Source: Gammaproteobacteria bacterium
GTDB lineage: Bacteria; Pseudomonadota; Gammaproteobacteria; JAJFJF01
Assembly: GCA_021774255.1 (NCBI GenBank)
Contig: JAJFJF010000022.1
Span: 1-64,000, forward strand
Length of the DNA: 64,000 nt
Direction of reading: 5' to 3'
Made by a program: the position numbers and the translations under genes. Shown piece by piece: positions 27,068 to 37,757 of the stretch (the stretch's first letter is position 1; each line of letters starts with the position of its first letter). Below the pieces are notes generated by a model that saw only the letters and a list, made by a program, of their open reading frames with translations, searched no databases and was not told the DNA's origin.

Positions 27068-30000
27068 TTAATTCGTACGTTCGATCTGCGGGTCATCCCA
27101 CGGGCCGTGAAAACGATATTCCATCACCGCCGCCTTACCCAACACCGGGCGGAATATCCATTCTGCTGCCCACACGGCGGCACCCACAACCGGTCCCCCT
27201 ACCAAGGTCGCTGCAATGGGGATCGTCGACGTCACAAACGGCGTGACATCAATATCGTAGTCGTACGTTTGATTGATCAAATCCACCGTGCCTTCGATAT
27301 CGACATCCGCAATGGCCCCTTCAATGTGCACATCTTCGGTGGTGAGTTTTCCATCGCCCATCACAAAAGAACCGTCCATGGCATCAAAGGCAAACCCCGA
27401 TTTGTAGACATCATCAAAATCAAGCTGCAAACGACGTTTTAAATTTTGCAAACTCAATAAGCTAATTAAGCGTGCGACACCGGTGTTAATGTCAGGAATA
27501 CGGCCACCGTCCATGGTCATGGTCAGCTCGCCCGTTAATGTTTCCAGTTCAATGCGGGTCGGATCGTTAGGCCATTGAAATTGCCAAAACCCACTGGCAT
27601 CGGCTTCCACCACGCTGGCCTTTTGGCCCCAATTTTCAAGTGCCTTTTCCACATCTGGAATATGGTAATCCCCTTCCAACAACGTAAATGAACCACTGGT
27701 GGTGTTGATCCAAGCCCCAGTCGCAGAGAGGTTCAAAGGTCCGGCTATCTGCAGTTTTTCAAACTGCAAACTGTAAGCGGTGTGGTAGGTTTTCAGTAAA
27801 ACATCACCGATAATCATATCGCCATAGCGGCAGTCATCACATTGTAATTGGATGGCGGGCACATCTTGTGGGCGGAGTGGTTCAGGTTCACGTGTTTCAA
27901 TTGTTTCCTTGTCGACATGTAATTTTTCAAGATCTAACACGAGCGACATGTTGTCAGGGTCATCCGGCAATTGCACAACACCTTCCACACGATCACCGCT
28001 TAAATCCAGCAACCAACGATCAAAACCACGAGAGGCATGCACCGTCGTATTGGGCCAATGCCGATTAAACATCTGCAAATCGTCTGCTGTCACACTCACT
28101 TGACGTAGCACACGCGCTAAACCACCTTCGGCGTCACTGGGCTCAGAAACAGCCATGGCACGCTGCATCACGGGCTGCCACTGGTCCCAAATAAATTGCT
28201 GCATTTGGCCACTTACCAGTAAGCCGGGTTGTAGCGGCAAACTGACGTCACCGCCGCCAAGATGCACACGGCCGCGCTCGAGTACCGCTTCTTCTTCTGA
28301 GATATCCAGCGCTAAAAGGGCCGTGATGTGATCGCCATAATAAATATTAATGTCTCCCATTTGACCGGCGGCCAGTGGGATCTCAACGCGCAACGGCTGC
28401 CACATGTCAGGGGTTTTGCCGTAAGGCGCCGGCAAGTCAACGGCTAAATCCAGTAAATCAGACCCGACCATTATTTCGCTGGACTGCAGCGCCTCAGCAC
28501 CTCGCAAAAACACATGGGTCTGGATATCGGTTTCGCCGCTTAAGTGCACCCAAATGGGGGCAAGGTGTGGCCAGCGATCGACTAGCATTTCAGGATTAAT
28601 ACGCCCTGCAATATCAATGCGCCCAAATGGATCGGGCTCTTCATCCAGCACGGTCGCAATATCAATTGATAACGGCCTATCCCATAATTCAGCGGTGATC
28701 CCGTAGGCGTTAACACCGCGCTCAAAGAAGCCTAATACGCCATTAACATGCGTCAGATCTAAATCCCAATCTTGAAATTGTAAATTAGCATCACTAAAAA
28801 CGGCTTCGCCAGTTAAGCTAAAGGTATCCGGTGAATTAAAGGGCACATCAATAAAGATATTGGCTTGGATCTCGCCCTCACCTATCGGATCGCCAATGCG
28901 CCCTCCCCCTGTTAAATCCGCCAGCGGCGTGTCTTGCACAAAACGGATCCCATTTTCAAAGGTGGTGCTCGCCTCGCCCTCAATGGTTAAATGGAAGGGC
29001 TTATCTTTTTCAATTTCCGGTAAATACACACTCGCGCTGTGCACATCCATATCAAACATGTTGGCTGAGTGGATGTCGGCTTCCATGGAACGCCCATCAA
29101 AACTGACCTTGCCTTCGATATTTTCAACAGCAGGCCAGTCCGGCCAGTAGCTCAACGCGGCATCACTTAAGAAAAAATCAATCTCTAAACGGCCACCGGG
29201 TTGCTCAAAAGGAATGCCTTGCATCGGCCCGGTTAAGACAAAGGTGCCGTCAGAGACTTGCCCTTGTTGCACCGCCATGCGTAGCCATGACACCAGCGCC
29301 TCACTCATTTTAGCGACCGGCAAATACGGCGTTAAGACAGCCGCGTCTTGCGCCGCAAAGTCAGCATGTAAGGCTAGCTGCGCAGGCGCATCGGGTAATT
29401 TACTCAGCACGCCTGAACCGGCAACGGTTAAACCCGCTAACTGCAGATCTAATTCGTTTGTTTCTGCCCACCATTGACCGTCGTCATACGTAACCGCTGC
29501 CGAAACAACAACGTCATCCACCGGCAAAGCCTGCTCAAATAATGCAGGTGATGAAAAATAAACACGATCACTGGCGATTTGCAGTGTGCCACTGTCGCCT
29601 TGCCAGTTAACCCCACCGGATAACCCAGTGATGCTAGGCAGTGCGCCACTACCCATCACCCCGACTTCATCAAATTCGCAATAGAGATAAAAGGCTTCGG
29701 CAGGATCCGCCGTCGAATCGTAAAACGCGTGGAGCTGCGTGAGCTCACCGCGTGGCAATAAAGTACGCACAACATCCGGCGCCTCACCCACCACCTCACT
29801 CTGTAGCAACACAGGCAGCAAACCGTCTATGCCAAGGTGATTGGCTGAAAATGACCAGGCGGGCACAGCCGTGGGGGCATGCACAACACGCCAACTGGCT
29901 GCCGGTGCATAAGCACGCTCACGCTGGGCATACCATTTGTCGGCCGTCACTTCCCAGCCACCCTCGTCTTGCTGCTGCCAAGCCACGTTACCTGCCAGTA

Positions 30001-30904
30001 ATGCCAGTATCGCTGTCTCATTGCCTGCCACATCACTGAAAACAATATCATCAAAGGTAAAATCAGCTTGTATCGTTTGCCAGCCGCCCTGCACGCCTTG
30101 TGCCCACAGCTGCGCACTGGCTTGCCCTTCTTCCACACGCACGCCATGAAGTGGCCGCTCGGGTAGCCAACGCGGCACATCAATATTCTCAAGTGCCACG
30201 TAAGCGGCACTGCTCACGGTTTCCCGTTGTCTGACATCACCTTTGATTTCCATTTCAAAATGCAAACGCGACACGGGGGCGTCCGGCAGCGTGGTCGGTG
30301 ATAAGGCACTGCCTGTCAAGACATGTTGCGAAGGGCGATTGTTGAGTTGTAAATTTAATATCGTAATGGGCACACAAACGCTTTGTTTCGTGCACCATTG
30401 TATTTCGCTGTCTTGCAGCACCATGTCATCCTGCGCAAGCACCCAGTTTAATAAGACTTCTGTGCTTTGATAATCACTGGTGGCGGTGTCTGGTAAATCG
30501 ATGCCTTTGATGAGCACCTTGCCATCTTGCTCGCGCTGTAATGATAGGTGCGCGCCTTTCACAAGCAACAAACCTGTTGCAAATTGGCGATAACGTAAAG
30601 AATCGATCAGATCAATGCCGACACGCAGTTCATCGACTTTGGCAATCACTTGGTCGCCCTGCGCATCAAATAAGGTGAGCCCGCTGAAACGAAACTCAGG
30701 GCCAATACCCCGCCAGTGTGTGGCTAGACCTTCAATTTGCACGGGTTGCCCTAACCATTCGCTGACGCGGGCTTCCAGTTCACTGCGGTAACCATCTAAA
30801 AATGGCAACAGCACGCGCATTAAGGTCAAAAACACTGCTAATAAAATAACCGCAACAGCCGTGATGCGGTAAGCCCATCGGGCTAAGGCGCTTAAAAAAT
30901 TCAT
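27068..30904 (-). CDS. yhdP: YhdP family AsmA-like envelope lipid-transport protein
   Basis: A 1278-residue protein. The N-terminal membrane anchor (ITAVAVILLAVFLTLMRVLL) is followed by the family signature RSELEARVSEWLGQPVQIEG and GPEFRFSGLTL. The long beta-rich periplasmic body ends with repeated VEGTVDLINQTYDYDIDVTP and the glycine-rich AATLVGGPVVGAAV region typical of this family. In Escherichia coli YhdP, TamB and YdbH together carry phospholipids to the outer membrane. Length is usual. It follows mreD with a 7-bp gap, so mreB, mreC, mreD and yhdP are likely to be read together. Confidence 0.96.
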   Translation of the reverse strand: MNFLSALARWAYRITAVAVILLAVFLTLMRVLLPFLDGYRSELEARVSEWLGQPVQIEGLATHWRGIGPEFRFSGLTLFDAQGDQVIAKVDELRVGIDLIDSLRYRQFATGLLLVKGAHLSLQREQDGKVLIKGIDLPDTATSDYQSTEVLLNWVLAQDDMVLQDSEIQWCTKQSVCVPITILNLQLNNRPSQHVLTGSALSPTTLPDAPVSRLHFEMEIKGDVRQRETVSSAAYVALENIDVPRWLPERPLHGVRVEEGQASAQLWAQGVQGGWQTIQADFTFDDIVFSDVAGNETAILALLAGNVAWQQQDEGGWEVTADKWYAQRERAYAPAASWRVVHAPTAVPAWSFSANHLGIDGLLPVLLQSEVVGEAPDVVRTLLPRGELTQLHAFYDSTADPAEAFYLYCEFDEVGVMGSGALPSITGLSGGVNWQGDSGTLQIASDRVYFSSPALFEQALPVDDVVVSAAVTYDDGQWWAETNELDLQLAGLTVAGSGVLSKLPDAPAQLALHADFAAQDAAVLTPYLPVAKMSEALVSWLRMAVQQGQVSDGTFVLTGPMQGIPFEQPGGRLEIDFFLSDAALSYWPDWPAVENIEGKVSFDGRSMEADIHSANMFDMDVHSASVYLPEIEKDKPFHLTIEGEASTTFENGIRFVQDTPLADLTGGGRIGDPIGEGEIQANIFIDVPFNSPDTFSLTGEAVFSDANLQFQDWDLDLTHVNGVLGFFERGVNAYGITAELWDRPLSIDIATVLDEEPDPFGRIDIAGRINPEMLVDRWPHLAPIWVHLSGETDIQTHVFLRGAEALQSSEIMVGSDLLDLAVDLPAPYGKTPDMWQPLRVEIPLAAGQMGDINIYYGDHITALLALDISEEEAVLERGRVHLGGGDVSLPLQPGLLVSGQMQQFIWDQWQPVMQRAMAVSEPSDAEGGLARVLRQVSVTADDLQMFNRHWPNTTVHASRGFDRWLLDLSGDRVEGVVQLPDDPDNMSLVLDLEKLHVDKETIETREPEPLRPQDVPAIQLQCDDCRYGDMIIGDVLLKTYHTAYSLQFEKLQIAGPLNLSATGAWINTTSGSFTLLEGDYHIPDVEKALENWGQKASVVEADASGFWQFQWPNDPTRIELETLTGELTMTMDGGRIPDINTGVARLISLLSLQNLKRRLQLDFDDVYKSGFAFDAMDGSFVMGDGKLTTEDVHIEGAIADVDIEGTVDLINQTYDYDIDVTPFVTSTIPIAATLVGGPVVGAAVWAAEWIFRPVLGKAAVMEYRFHGPWDDPQIERTN

Positions 30905-30911
30905 GTCGTTC

Positions 30912-31394
30912 TCAGTTGTGACGACGCGTTCGCTGTAACGGGATGGCCGGCATGACTAATCCCCACAATAATGCGCTGGTAACACATGGCATAAAGTATT
31001 GCCATAAATTGGGGACGCCGCCCGCAAAGCTTTGCACCCATAAGTAAAATATTTGTACCATGAAGAATAACGTAAAAATCCACAGGGCCTGCTGCCAAGC
31101 CGAAAATAAAATAAGGCGCTGATAAAATTTGCCAATCACATAAGCGATGAGCGCAAGCCCTAAGGCATGTTGCCCGAATAACGCACCGTTTACACTATCG
31201 AGCAACAGCCCCATGAAAACAGCCGTGCCGATACTCACGCGTTGTGGCATCACCATCGCCCAAAAACTCACCACTAATGCCACCCATTGTGGCCGATACG
31301 GTGCGAGCAGATCAGGCAGCGGGAAAATACTGGCGAGCAAAGCAAGCAGCATTGTCACGGCAATCATGAGGCGTTGGCGTGTGGTTGCTCTCAT
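30912..31394 (-). CDS. mreD: Rod shape-determining protein MreD
   Basis: A 160-residue inner-membrane protein with five or so hydrophobic helices, containing the family patterns LPDLLAPYRPQWVALVVSFW near the start and FMGLLLDSVNGALFGQHALG in the middle. It links MreC and the peptidoglycan synthases RodA and PBP2 in the elongasome. It overlaps mreC by 4 bp (30912-31394 against 31391), consistent with translational coupling. Confidence 0.95.
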   Translation of the reverse strand: MRATTRQRLMIAVTMLLALLASIFPLPDLLAPYRPQWVALVVSFWAMVMPQRVSIGTAVFMGLLLDSVNGALFGQHALGLALIAYVIGKFYQRLILFSAWQQALWIFTLFFMVQIFYLWVQSFAGGVPNLWQYFMPCVTSALLWGLVMPAIPLQRTRRHN

Positions 31395-32302
31395 GATGCA
31401 GCTTCCTCCGCGACGGTTTCGCCCGCTGCGTCATCGGCACCCACCGTTGATATTGTTTCAGCGTCAGCTGGCAGCGGCATGTCATCTTCCATCCACACTA
31501 ATAATACTTGTCGACTGCGATCTAATTTTGCACTGGGCGCCACCACCACATTCAGGAAGGGCTGGCCGGGCGCTTGTTCAATCGACATCACTTCACCCAC
31601 GGGGTAATCTGCCGGGAAACGCTGCCCCAAACCCGACGTCACCAGGTAATCCCCGACCTCTAGATCGGTTGTATTGGGAATATGCAACAAGCTCAACTGT
31701 GATAAGTTGCCCGTGCCTGCCACAATGCCGCGCATGCCGTTACGGTTCACTTGCACAGGAATAGCATGACTGTGATCGCTAATGAGCAACACACGGCTAC
31801 TGGCAGCGCCTACCGAAATCACTTGCCCCATCACACCAAAGGCATCGATCACCGGCTGCCCTTCGTAAACGCCATGTTTTTTGCCTTTATTGAGGATAAG
31901 GTGATGTTTAAACGGATCGGCACTCACTGCGACCAACTCAGCCACTAACACGCGCTCATCTTCGCGAGACGAACCCTGCATCAACGCACGCAAACGGTTG
32001 TTTTCTTCAACGAGGGTCGCAAATTTTTGCTGGCGGGTGCGTAATACAAATAATTCGTGGCGTAGTTTTGCATTGGTTGCAGCGAGTTGCCGCTGGGTCG
32101 CAAAGCGGTGGCTAAACCACTGGCCCGTGACGACCGGTATGTGTGCAGTCCATTGCAGCGGCGCGACCAGGGTATTGGTAACATAGCGTACTGTGCCCAG
32201 ACGAGATTGATAATCTAAGGCCATGAGCGAAGCACAAAACAGAAAAGCAATGAGTATCTGCAATTCAAGTGTGGTACGTCTTTGGGTAAAAAGTAATTTC
32301 AT
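31391..32302 (-). CDS. mreC: Rod shape-determining protein MreC
   Basis: A 303-residue periplasmic elongasome protein with an N-terminal signal anchor (residues about 15-35), a coiled-coil stretch (RQLAATNAKLRHELFVLRTR) and the two beta domains that include GVYEGQPVIDAFGVMGQVIS and SGLGQRFPADYPVGEV. The C-terminal 30 residues are acidic and alanine-rich, probably disordered. The upstream gap to mreB carries a palindromic repeat at 32316-32359. Confidence 0.96.
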   Translation of the reverse strand: MKLLFTQRRTTLELQILIAFLFCASLMALDYQSRLGTVRYVTNTLVAPLQWTAHIPVVTGQWFSHRFATQRQLAATNAKLRHELFVLRTRQQKFATLVEENNRLRALMQGSSREDERVLVAELVAVSADPFKHHLILNKGKKHGVYEGQPVIDAFGVMGQVISVGAASSRVLLISDHSHAIPVQVNRNGMRGIVAGTGNLSQLSLLHIPNTTDLEVGDYLVTSGLGQRFPADYPVGEVMSIEQAPGQPFLNVVVAPSAKLDRSRQVLLVWMEDDMPLPADAETISTVGADDAAGETVAEEAAS

Positions 32303-32315
32303 GTTGACGATTTGA

Positions 32316-32359
32316 ATCCCCTCTCCCCTGACAAGGGGAGAGGGTTAGGGTGAGGGGAT
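32316..32359. repeat. Dispersed palindromic repeat, copy 2
   Basis: Reads CCCCTCTCCCCTGACAAGGG followed by GAGAGGGTTAGGGTGAGGGG, the inverse orientation of the copy at 7939. It occupies most of the mreB-mreC gap and could lower readthrough from mreB into mreC. Confidence 0.9.
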
Positions 32360-32368
32360 CATTTATTA

Positions 32369-33466
<1,098 letters not shown>

Positions 33467-33510
33467 TTAATACCCTGTGGATAACCATAGGCAATACGGA
33501 CTTTTGCCGG

Positions 33511-33516
33511 TATAAT
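33511..33516 (+). promoter_or_regulatory. Putative -10 element of gatC, leaderless start
   Basis: A perfect TATAAT ends 8 bp before the gatC ATG, and no ribosome-binding site precedes that ATG. If used, transcription would start within a few bases of the start codon. A good -35 is not obvious. Confidence 0.4.
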
Positions 33517-33524
33517 TCTGCGCC

Positions 33525-33809
33525 ATGTTAAGCCCTGACGACGTTAAGAAAATCGCTCATTTAGCCCGCCTGAATATGGATGAGGCAGATATACCCGCAC
33601 ATCAAGCCAGTCTCTCGCAGATACTCACGCTTGTTGAACAAATGGACCAAGTCCCCACAAACGGTATTTTGCCCATGGCACATCCTCTGGATGCCACGCA
33701 GCGCCTGCGGCAAGACACCGTCACTGAAACCAATCAACGTGATGATTTTCAATCACTTGCCCCGCAAGCTGCGGCAGGCTTCTACCTTGTTCCCCGAACG
33801 GTTGAGTGA
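33525..33809 (+). CDS. gatC: Asp-tRNA(Asn)/Glu-tRNA(Gln) amidotransferase subunit C
   Basis: A 94-residue GatC with the typical opening [16 protein letters not shown] and the terminal FYLVPRTVE. GatC clamps GatA and GatB together in the complex that converts Glu-tRNA(Gln), and in some species Asp-tRNA(Asn), to the amide. The stop lies 5 bp before the gatA ATG at 33815. Confidence 0.97.
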   Translation: MLSPDDVKKIAHLARLNMDEADIPAHQASLSQILTLVEQMDQVPTNGILPMAHPLDATQRLRQDTVTETNQRDDFQSLAPQAAAGFYLVPRTVE

Positions 33810-33814
33810 TCTAT

Positions 33815-35266
33815 ATGCATACGAAAACGCTTACTGCACTCAGCCAGGGTCTACACCAAGGCGACTTCACCAGCGAAGCGCTTACCGCACACTATCTTGA
33901 GCGCATCAAAGCCCTGGATGCAGAATTAAACAGCTTTATCACCGTCACAGCCGACGAGGCGCTGGAAGCCGCGCGCGCCGCCGATAAGCTGCTTGCCGTC
34001 GGCAAAGGTGGCCCGCTGACGGGCGTGCCCATTGCGCATAAAGACATTTTTTGTACAAAAGGCGTGAAAACCAGCTGTGGCTCTAAAATGCTGGATAATT
34101 TTATTGCGCCTTATGATGCCACGTTAGTCACACAACTTCAGGCGGCCGGCACGGTGATGCTGGGTAAAACCAATATGGACGAGTTTGCGATGGGCTCCTC
34201 CAATGAAAATAGCTTTTACGGCCCCGTCAAAAACCCCTGGGACCTAAAGGCCGTGCCAGGCGGCTCATCCGGCGGTTCAGCCGCCGCCGTGGCGGCAGGC
34301 TTGTGCCCCATGGCCACCGGCACCGATACCGGCGGCTCCATTCGCCAGCCTGCTGCCTTTTGCGGCCTGACCGGCCTCAAGCCCACGTATGGCCGTATTT
34401 CTCGTTACGGCATGGTGGCCTTTGCTTCGAGCCTGGACCAAGCCGGGCCATTTACACGCACGGCCGAAGACGCGGCGCTGGTCATGAACGCCATGGCCGG
34501 TTTTGATGAGCGCGATTCCACGAGCAGCGATGTGCCGGTGCCTGACTACACCAAAACGCTCCATGACGATATCAACGGCCTGCGCATTGGCGTGCCCAAA
34601 GAATTTTTAAGTGATGCCGAAGGCTTAACGCCTGAAGTGAAAGCAGCGGTGCAAGCAGCGATTGCTGTTTATGAAAAACTGGGCGCGGTGATCCAAGAAG
34701 TGAGTTTACCGCACACAGGCAGCACAGTACCGGCTTACTATGTGATTGCGCCAGCTGAATGCTCCTCCAACCTGGCCCGCTTTGATGGCGTGCGTTATGG
34801 CTATCGCTGTGAAAACCCAAAAAATTTAGAAGACTTGTATAAGCGTAGTCGCAGTGAAGGTTTTGGTGACGAAGTGAAGCGGCGGATTTTAGTCGGCACT
34901 TATGCTCTCTCTGCTGGCTACTACGATGCGTATTATTTGAAGGCCCAAAAGCTGCGCCGTATTGTACGTGATGATTTCCAAGCGGCCTTTGCAGAAGTAG
35001 ATGTGATCGCCGGCCCCACCACGCCCTCTGTGGCCTTTAATATTGGCGAAAAAACGGACGACCCGCTCGCCATGTACCTTTCTGATATCTACACCGTGGC
35101 CGTGAATTTGGCCGGTTTGCCTGCGCTTTCGATCCCCGCGGGATTTGTGGAGGGCCGCCCGGTTGGCTTGCAATTGATCGGTAATGATTTTGCCGAAGGC
35201 AAGTTGCTGAATGTGGCGCATCAGTATCAGCAGGCGACGGATTGGCATAAGCGGCTGCCTGAGTGA
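33815..35266 (+). CDS. gatA: Asp-tRNA(Asn)/Glu-tRNA(Gln) amidotransferase subunit A
   Basis: The amidase that releases ammonia from glutamine. The 483-residue product from the ATG at 33815 ([13 protein letters not shown]) begins like other GatA proteins; a GTG at 33806 overlapping the gatC stop is also in frame. The Ser-cisSer-Lys triad is visible: Lys in PIAHKDIF, cis-Ser and nucleophile in [14 protein letters not shown] and [15 protein letters not shown]. Normally gatB follows directly. Here gatB is 8.4 kb downstream, behind oppositely oriented genes. Confidence 0.98.
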   Translation: MHTKTLTALSQGLHQGDFTSEALTAHYLERIKALDAELNSFITVTADEALEAARAADKLLAVGKGGPLTGVPIAHKDIFCTKGVKTSCGSKMLDNFIAPYDATLVTQLQAAGTVMLGKTNMDEFAMGSSNENSFYGPVKNPWDLKAVPGGSSGGSAAAVAAGLCPMATGTDTGGSIRQPAAFCGLTGLKPTYGRISRYGMVAFASSLDQAGPFTRTAEDAALVMNAMAGFDERDSTSSDVPVPDYTKTLHDDINGLRIGVPKEFLSDAEGLTPEVKAAVQAAIAVYEKLGAVIQEVSLPHTGSTVPAYYVIAPAECSSNLARFDGVRYGYRCENPKNLEDLYKRSRSEGFGDEVKRRILVGTYALSAGYYDAYYLKAQKLRRIVRDDFQAAFAEVDVIAGPTTPSVAFNIGEKTDDPLAMYLSDIYTVAVNLAGLPALSIPAGFVEGRPVGLQLIGNDFAEGKLLNVAHQYQQATDWHKRLPE

Positions 35267-35310
35267 TTATCTGAATAGCCTGTAAGAAAACCAACAGGTT
35301 CTCCTTTTGG

Positions 35311-35335
35311 AAGTTATTAAAATAACTTTATTTTT
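35311..35335 (+). terminator. Weak candidate terminator after gatA
   Basis: AAGTTAT, 4-nt loop, ATAACTT, followed by TATTTTT. The stem has only A-T pairs except one G-C at the base, so strength is doubtful. Confidence 0.35.
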
Positions 35336-35431
35336 GGCGTTTTTTTAAGCACCTTTAGGTTTGACTCTTCCGCTGGCAATGTTCTTTTTTGGAAATTTCT
35401 GTGTGCTTTTTTCTAATACTTTTAAAAAAAT

Positions 35432-35474
35432 AACTCCTCACCCCAGCCCCCTCCCCTTAAAGGAGAGGGGGAGA
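35432..35474. repeat. Dispersed palindromic repeat, copy 3
   Basis: Reads CTCCTCACCCCAGCCCCCTC then CCCTTAAAGGAGAGGGGGAG. Lies between gatA and the convergent EAR-propeller gene. Confidence 0.9.
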
Positions 35475-35479
35475 AGTGC

Positions 35480-37507
35480 TTAGCCATTAATGTCCACGTA
35501 GCCGCTCTGTCTCTTCTTCCACCAAACAACGCCACCCACGCCACCAAGAAGCACAAGGGTAATACCCACCGCCAAGCCAATGGTCAGGGCATCGTCAGAG
35601 CCACCTCCGCCGCCACCGCCGGAGCTATCATCATCCCGAGGCGTTTGGGATTGAGACTGGGAGCGCGTCGGGGTATGCGGGCGAGGCGACTGGGTATGGG
35701 TCGCGGGCTGCGGCTGAGAGTGCGTTTGCGGAGGATCCGTTGGGCCAGAGCCGCCACTGGGGGTCGGGAGAGGCGGTGTTTGCAGATCTGTAGGAGCCGG
35801 GCTTGGGGACGGCGCGTCGGAAGCCGTCTCCAGCGCCACACTGCGATCGTTGAACTGCATCAGGGGCACGTTCCAAGCACGCACGCCCGGCTCATCGGCA
35901 CCCTGTTCGACATCAGCCCCCGCAATCACCGGCTTGGCGACACCCTCACCCGCAAAAGCGGCATACTCGCAGTGCTTGACCCAAAGCATGCGCTCGGCGG
36001 CGTCTTCGTCCTCTGCCCACAGGGCCTGCATCGCTTCCGGCGTGAGAGACTCATCTGTGCGGTAGCGCCCGAGCGGAGGCACCTCCTCCTCGCGAAGCAA
36101 GCAGCCCGTGTCAGCCCCCTCTTCATCTTCATTGTAGAAGCGCACGGCCATCATCCGCGGCTGCCCTTGGAAGTCGGGCTCGCGAGCAAACTGCACCGCA
36201 CCTGAGGCTTCAAGATCCATGATGGGCACCAAAGTGATCGGTTGCGAACCCGGGGCGCTGTGGTAGATCACCTCCGGCAAGTCAAGCCCACGCGCCAAGC
36301 GCGCCTGAATGAAATCGCCCAGAGACTGCTCTCCCAAGAAGTGCATCTGCGCGTGCAGGTTCTCGCTCTCGCCCGGGTAGATCTCGTACTGACGGGAAAG
36401 CGGATCGTACGTCGTCAGCGTGCGGTAGTTGGCAATCGTCAGGAAATCGCCCACGCTGCGCGACTCAAAGGTCCAATGCGTCGCGCCGTAGGTCAGCACA
36501 GAAGCCGCTTCCGTCAGTTCACCACCGGCTCCAAAGTAGAAGACAGTGGAGTACTGCTCGTAACCGGTTGCGCCGCCCTGGTTGGCGACTGCGAGGTAAC
36601 GCACACCACCTGAATGAAACCACGTCGCCGACGCGCACCCAACAGTAGGAACGGTTTGGTTAAAGACCAGCGGCTGGCCTTGACCAGGATAAAATGCGTA
36701 GAGCGCCGAGTCAGGCGGCTGCGGCCCGGGGCCATCTTGCTCAGCTTGGCAGACAAAGACCAGCTCCGTGTTACCGAGCTGCGTGTGGGTAGCGTGCTTG
36801 GCGCCACTCGTTTCGAGCGTCATGACCTGGCTGAAAGGTCCTTCTCCGCTGCCTGGCGACCAGTCGTTATTCCAGACAAGCAGCTGCGAGCTCTGGCTGT
36901 GACCGCTCGGACCCAAGTAGTGAGGAATGAACGCGTACAGATAGTTGCCCGACTCCCAGACGGTGGCGCCATAAGCACCAACGGTTGCGATCTCTTGGAT
37001 GCACTCAAGGGGTTCACCTTCACCGTGCCAAAGCCAAGTACGAGAAACAATGTTGCGCAGATTGCCATCAAACTCCTCGGCACACAGAAACACCAAGTGA
37101 TCTTCTCCGTCAATCTCACGGACAAACGGCGTGCACTCGCGGGCCCCGCTGGTCGGGATGGTGTTGACCGCTTCCCAGGTGCCATCAGGGAGCCGCTTGG
37201 CGATCGGAGAGGCGATGTTCCAAGTGAGCGCCGTGCGCCAAAAGGCTGTCACCGAGTACTGCTCACCTTCCCACTCAAAGTAGTGGGCCCGGAAAGCACC
37301 CGTGGCAGGGTATTCCACGCCCATAGGCACATACTCCGGCACGGTGGTTTGCCTCTGCGAGGCCGCCTGCTGCTTGTGCGCCAGAGCACGCCGATGGTGA
37401 GCATGTGCAGCAGCGGGAAGCGCATCTGCCAGCTGAAAGAGTGCCAGCAAAAGCACACTGAGTGCGATAAGGCACGTGACGTAAGCAAAGAAACGTTGCT
37501 TCGCCAT
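35480..37507 (-). CDS. EAR/EPTP beta-propeller receptor-like membrane protein
   Basis: Encodes 675 residues. Residues about 8-30 are a signal peptide. The ectodomain has repeats with aromatic-rich blades ending in T-x-G-A: IATVGAYGATVWESGNYLYA, VPTVGCASATWFHSGG, LTYGATHW with FLTIANYRT, which match the EAR/EPTP repeats of animal LGI and TSPEAR proteins. A 70-residue Pro/Ser/Thr/Gln-rich linker (about 555-625) and a glycine run lead to a transmembrane helix at about 641-662 (LTIGLAVGITLVLLGGVGGV), then WWKKRQSGYVDING as a short cytoplasmic tail. The coding sequence is more G+C-rich than the neighbouring genes, and a shared upstream box lies at 37623-37650. It sits inside the split gat cluster. 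Role unknown; acquisition from a eukaryote or from other symbionts is plausible but unproven. Confidence 0.85.
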   Translation of the reverse strand: MAKQRFFAYVTCLIALSVLLLALFQLADALPAAAHAHHRRALAHKQQAASQRQTTVPEYVPMGVEYPATGAFRAHYFEWEGEQYSVTAFWRTALTWNIASPIAKRLPDGTWEAVNTIPTSGARECTPFVREIDGEDHLVFLCAEEFDGNLRNIVSRTWLWHGEGEPLECIQEIATVGAYGATVWESGNYLYAFIPHYLGPSGHSQSSQLLVWNNDWSPGSGEGPFSQVMTLETSGAKHATHTQLGNTELVFVCQAEQDGPGPQPPDSALYAFYPGQGQPLVFNQTVPTVGCASATWFHSGGVRYLAVANQGGATGYEQYSTVFYFGAGGELTEAASVLTYGATHWTFESRSVGDFLTIANYRTLTTYDPLSRQYEIYPGESENLHAQMHFLGEQSLGDFIQARLARGLDLPEVIYHSAPGSQPITLVPIMDLEASGAVQFAREPDFQGQPRMMAVRFYNEDEEGADTGCLLREEEVPPLGRYRTDESLTPEAMQALWAEDEDAAERMLWVKHCEYAAFAGEGVAKPVIAGADVEQGADEPGVRAWNVPLMQFNDRSVALETASDAPSPSPAPTDLQTPPLPTPSGGSGPTDPPQTHSQPQPATHTQSPRPHTPTRSQSQSQTPRDDDSSGGGGGGGSDDALTIGLAVGITLVLLGGVGGVVWWKKRQSGYVDING

Positions 37508-37622
37508 TTTGTTTCTTGTTGTGAAATGTAAGAGTAGTCGTCAAAAAGTTTGTTGCAAAAATCCCTCTTTTCGAGTTTTGAGTAGCCTACGCTAAAAATA
37601 CCAAAATATAACTTACTCGAAC

Positions 37623-37650
37623 ATAATAGAGTAACATTCGGAGGTAAGTC
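37623..37650 (-). promoter_or_regulatory. Shared upstream box of surface-protein genes (copy 5)
   Basis: In the gene's direction it reads TTACCTCCGAATGTTACTCT and continues ATTAT, with one extra base between the two halves compared with copy 3. It is about 116-143 bp before the ATG at 37507. Confidence 0.45.
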
Positions 37651-37708
37651 ATAAAAAATGAAAAATTTTAGGTATTGTTGCGTGATTATTTGAAAAGGCA
37701 AATGCCAT

Positions 37709-37737
37709 AAAAAAAGCCCTCGGAACGAGGGCTTTTT
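37709..37737 (-). terminator. Rho-independent terminator after the three-gene secreted cluster
   Basis: Stem GCCCTCG/CGAGGGC with a 3-nt loop at 37716-37732, flanked by A5 and T5, so it may work in both directions. It follows the gene at 37758-38795. Confidence 0.85.
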
Positions 37738-37757
37738 GCAACTTCAGATGTGTACTA

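Noticed and set aside
36614-37531. 305-residue plus-strand frame over the EAR propeller gene
   Set aside because: It is Arg-rich, as expected from the complement of a G+C-rich gene, and lies wholly antisense to a protein with clear domains.
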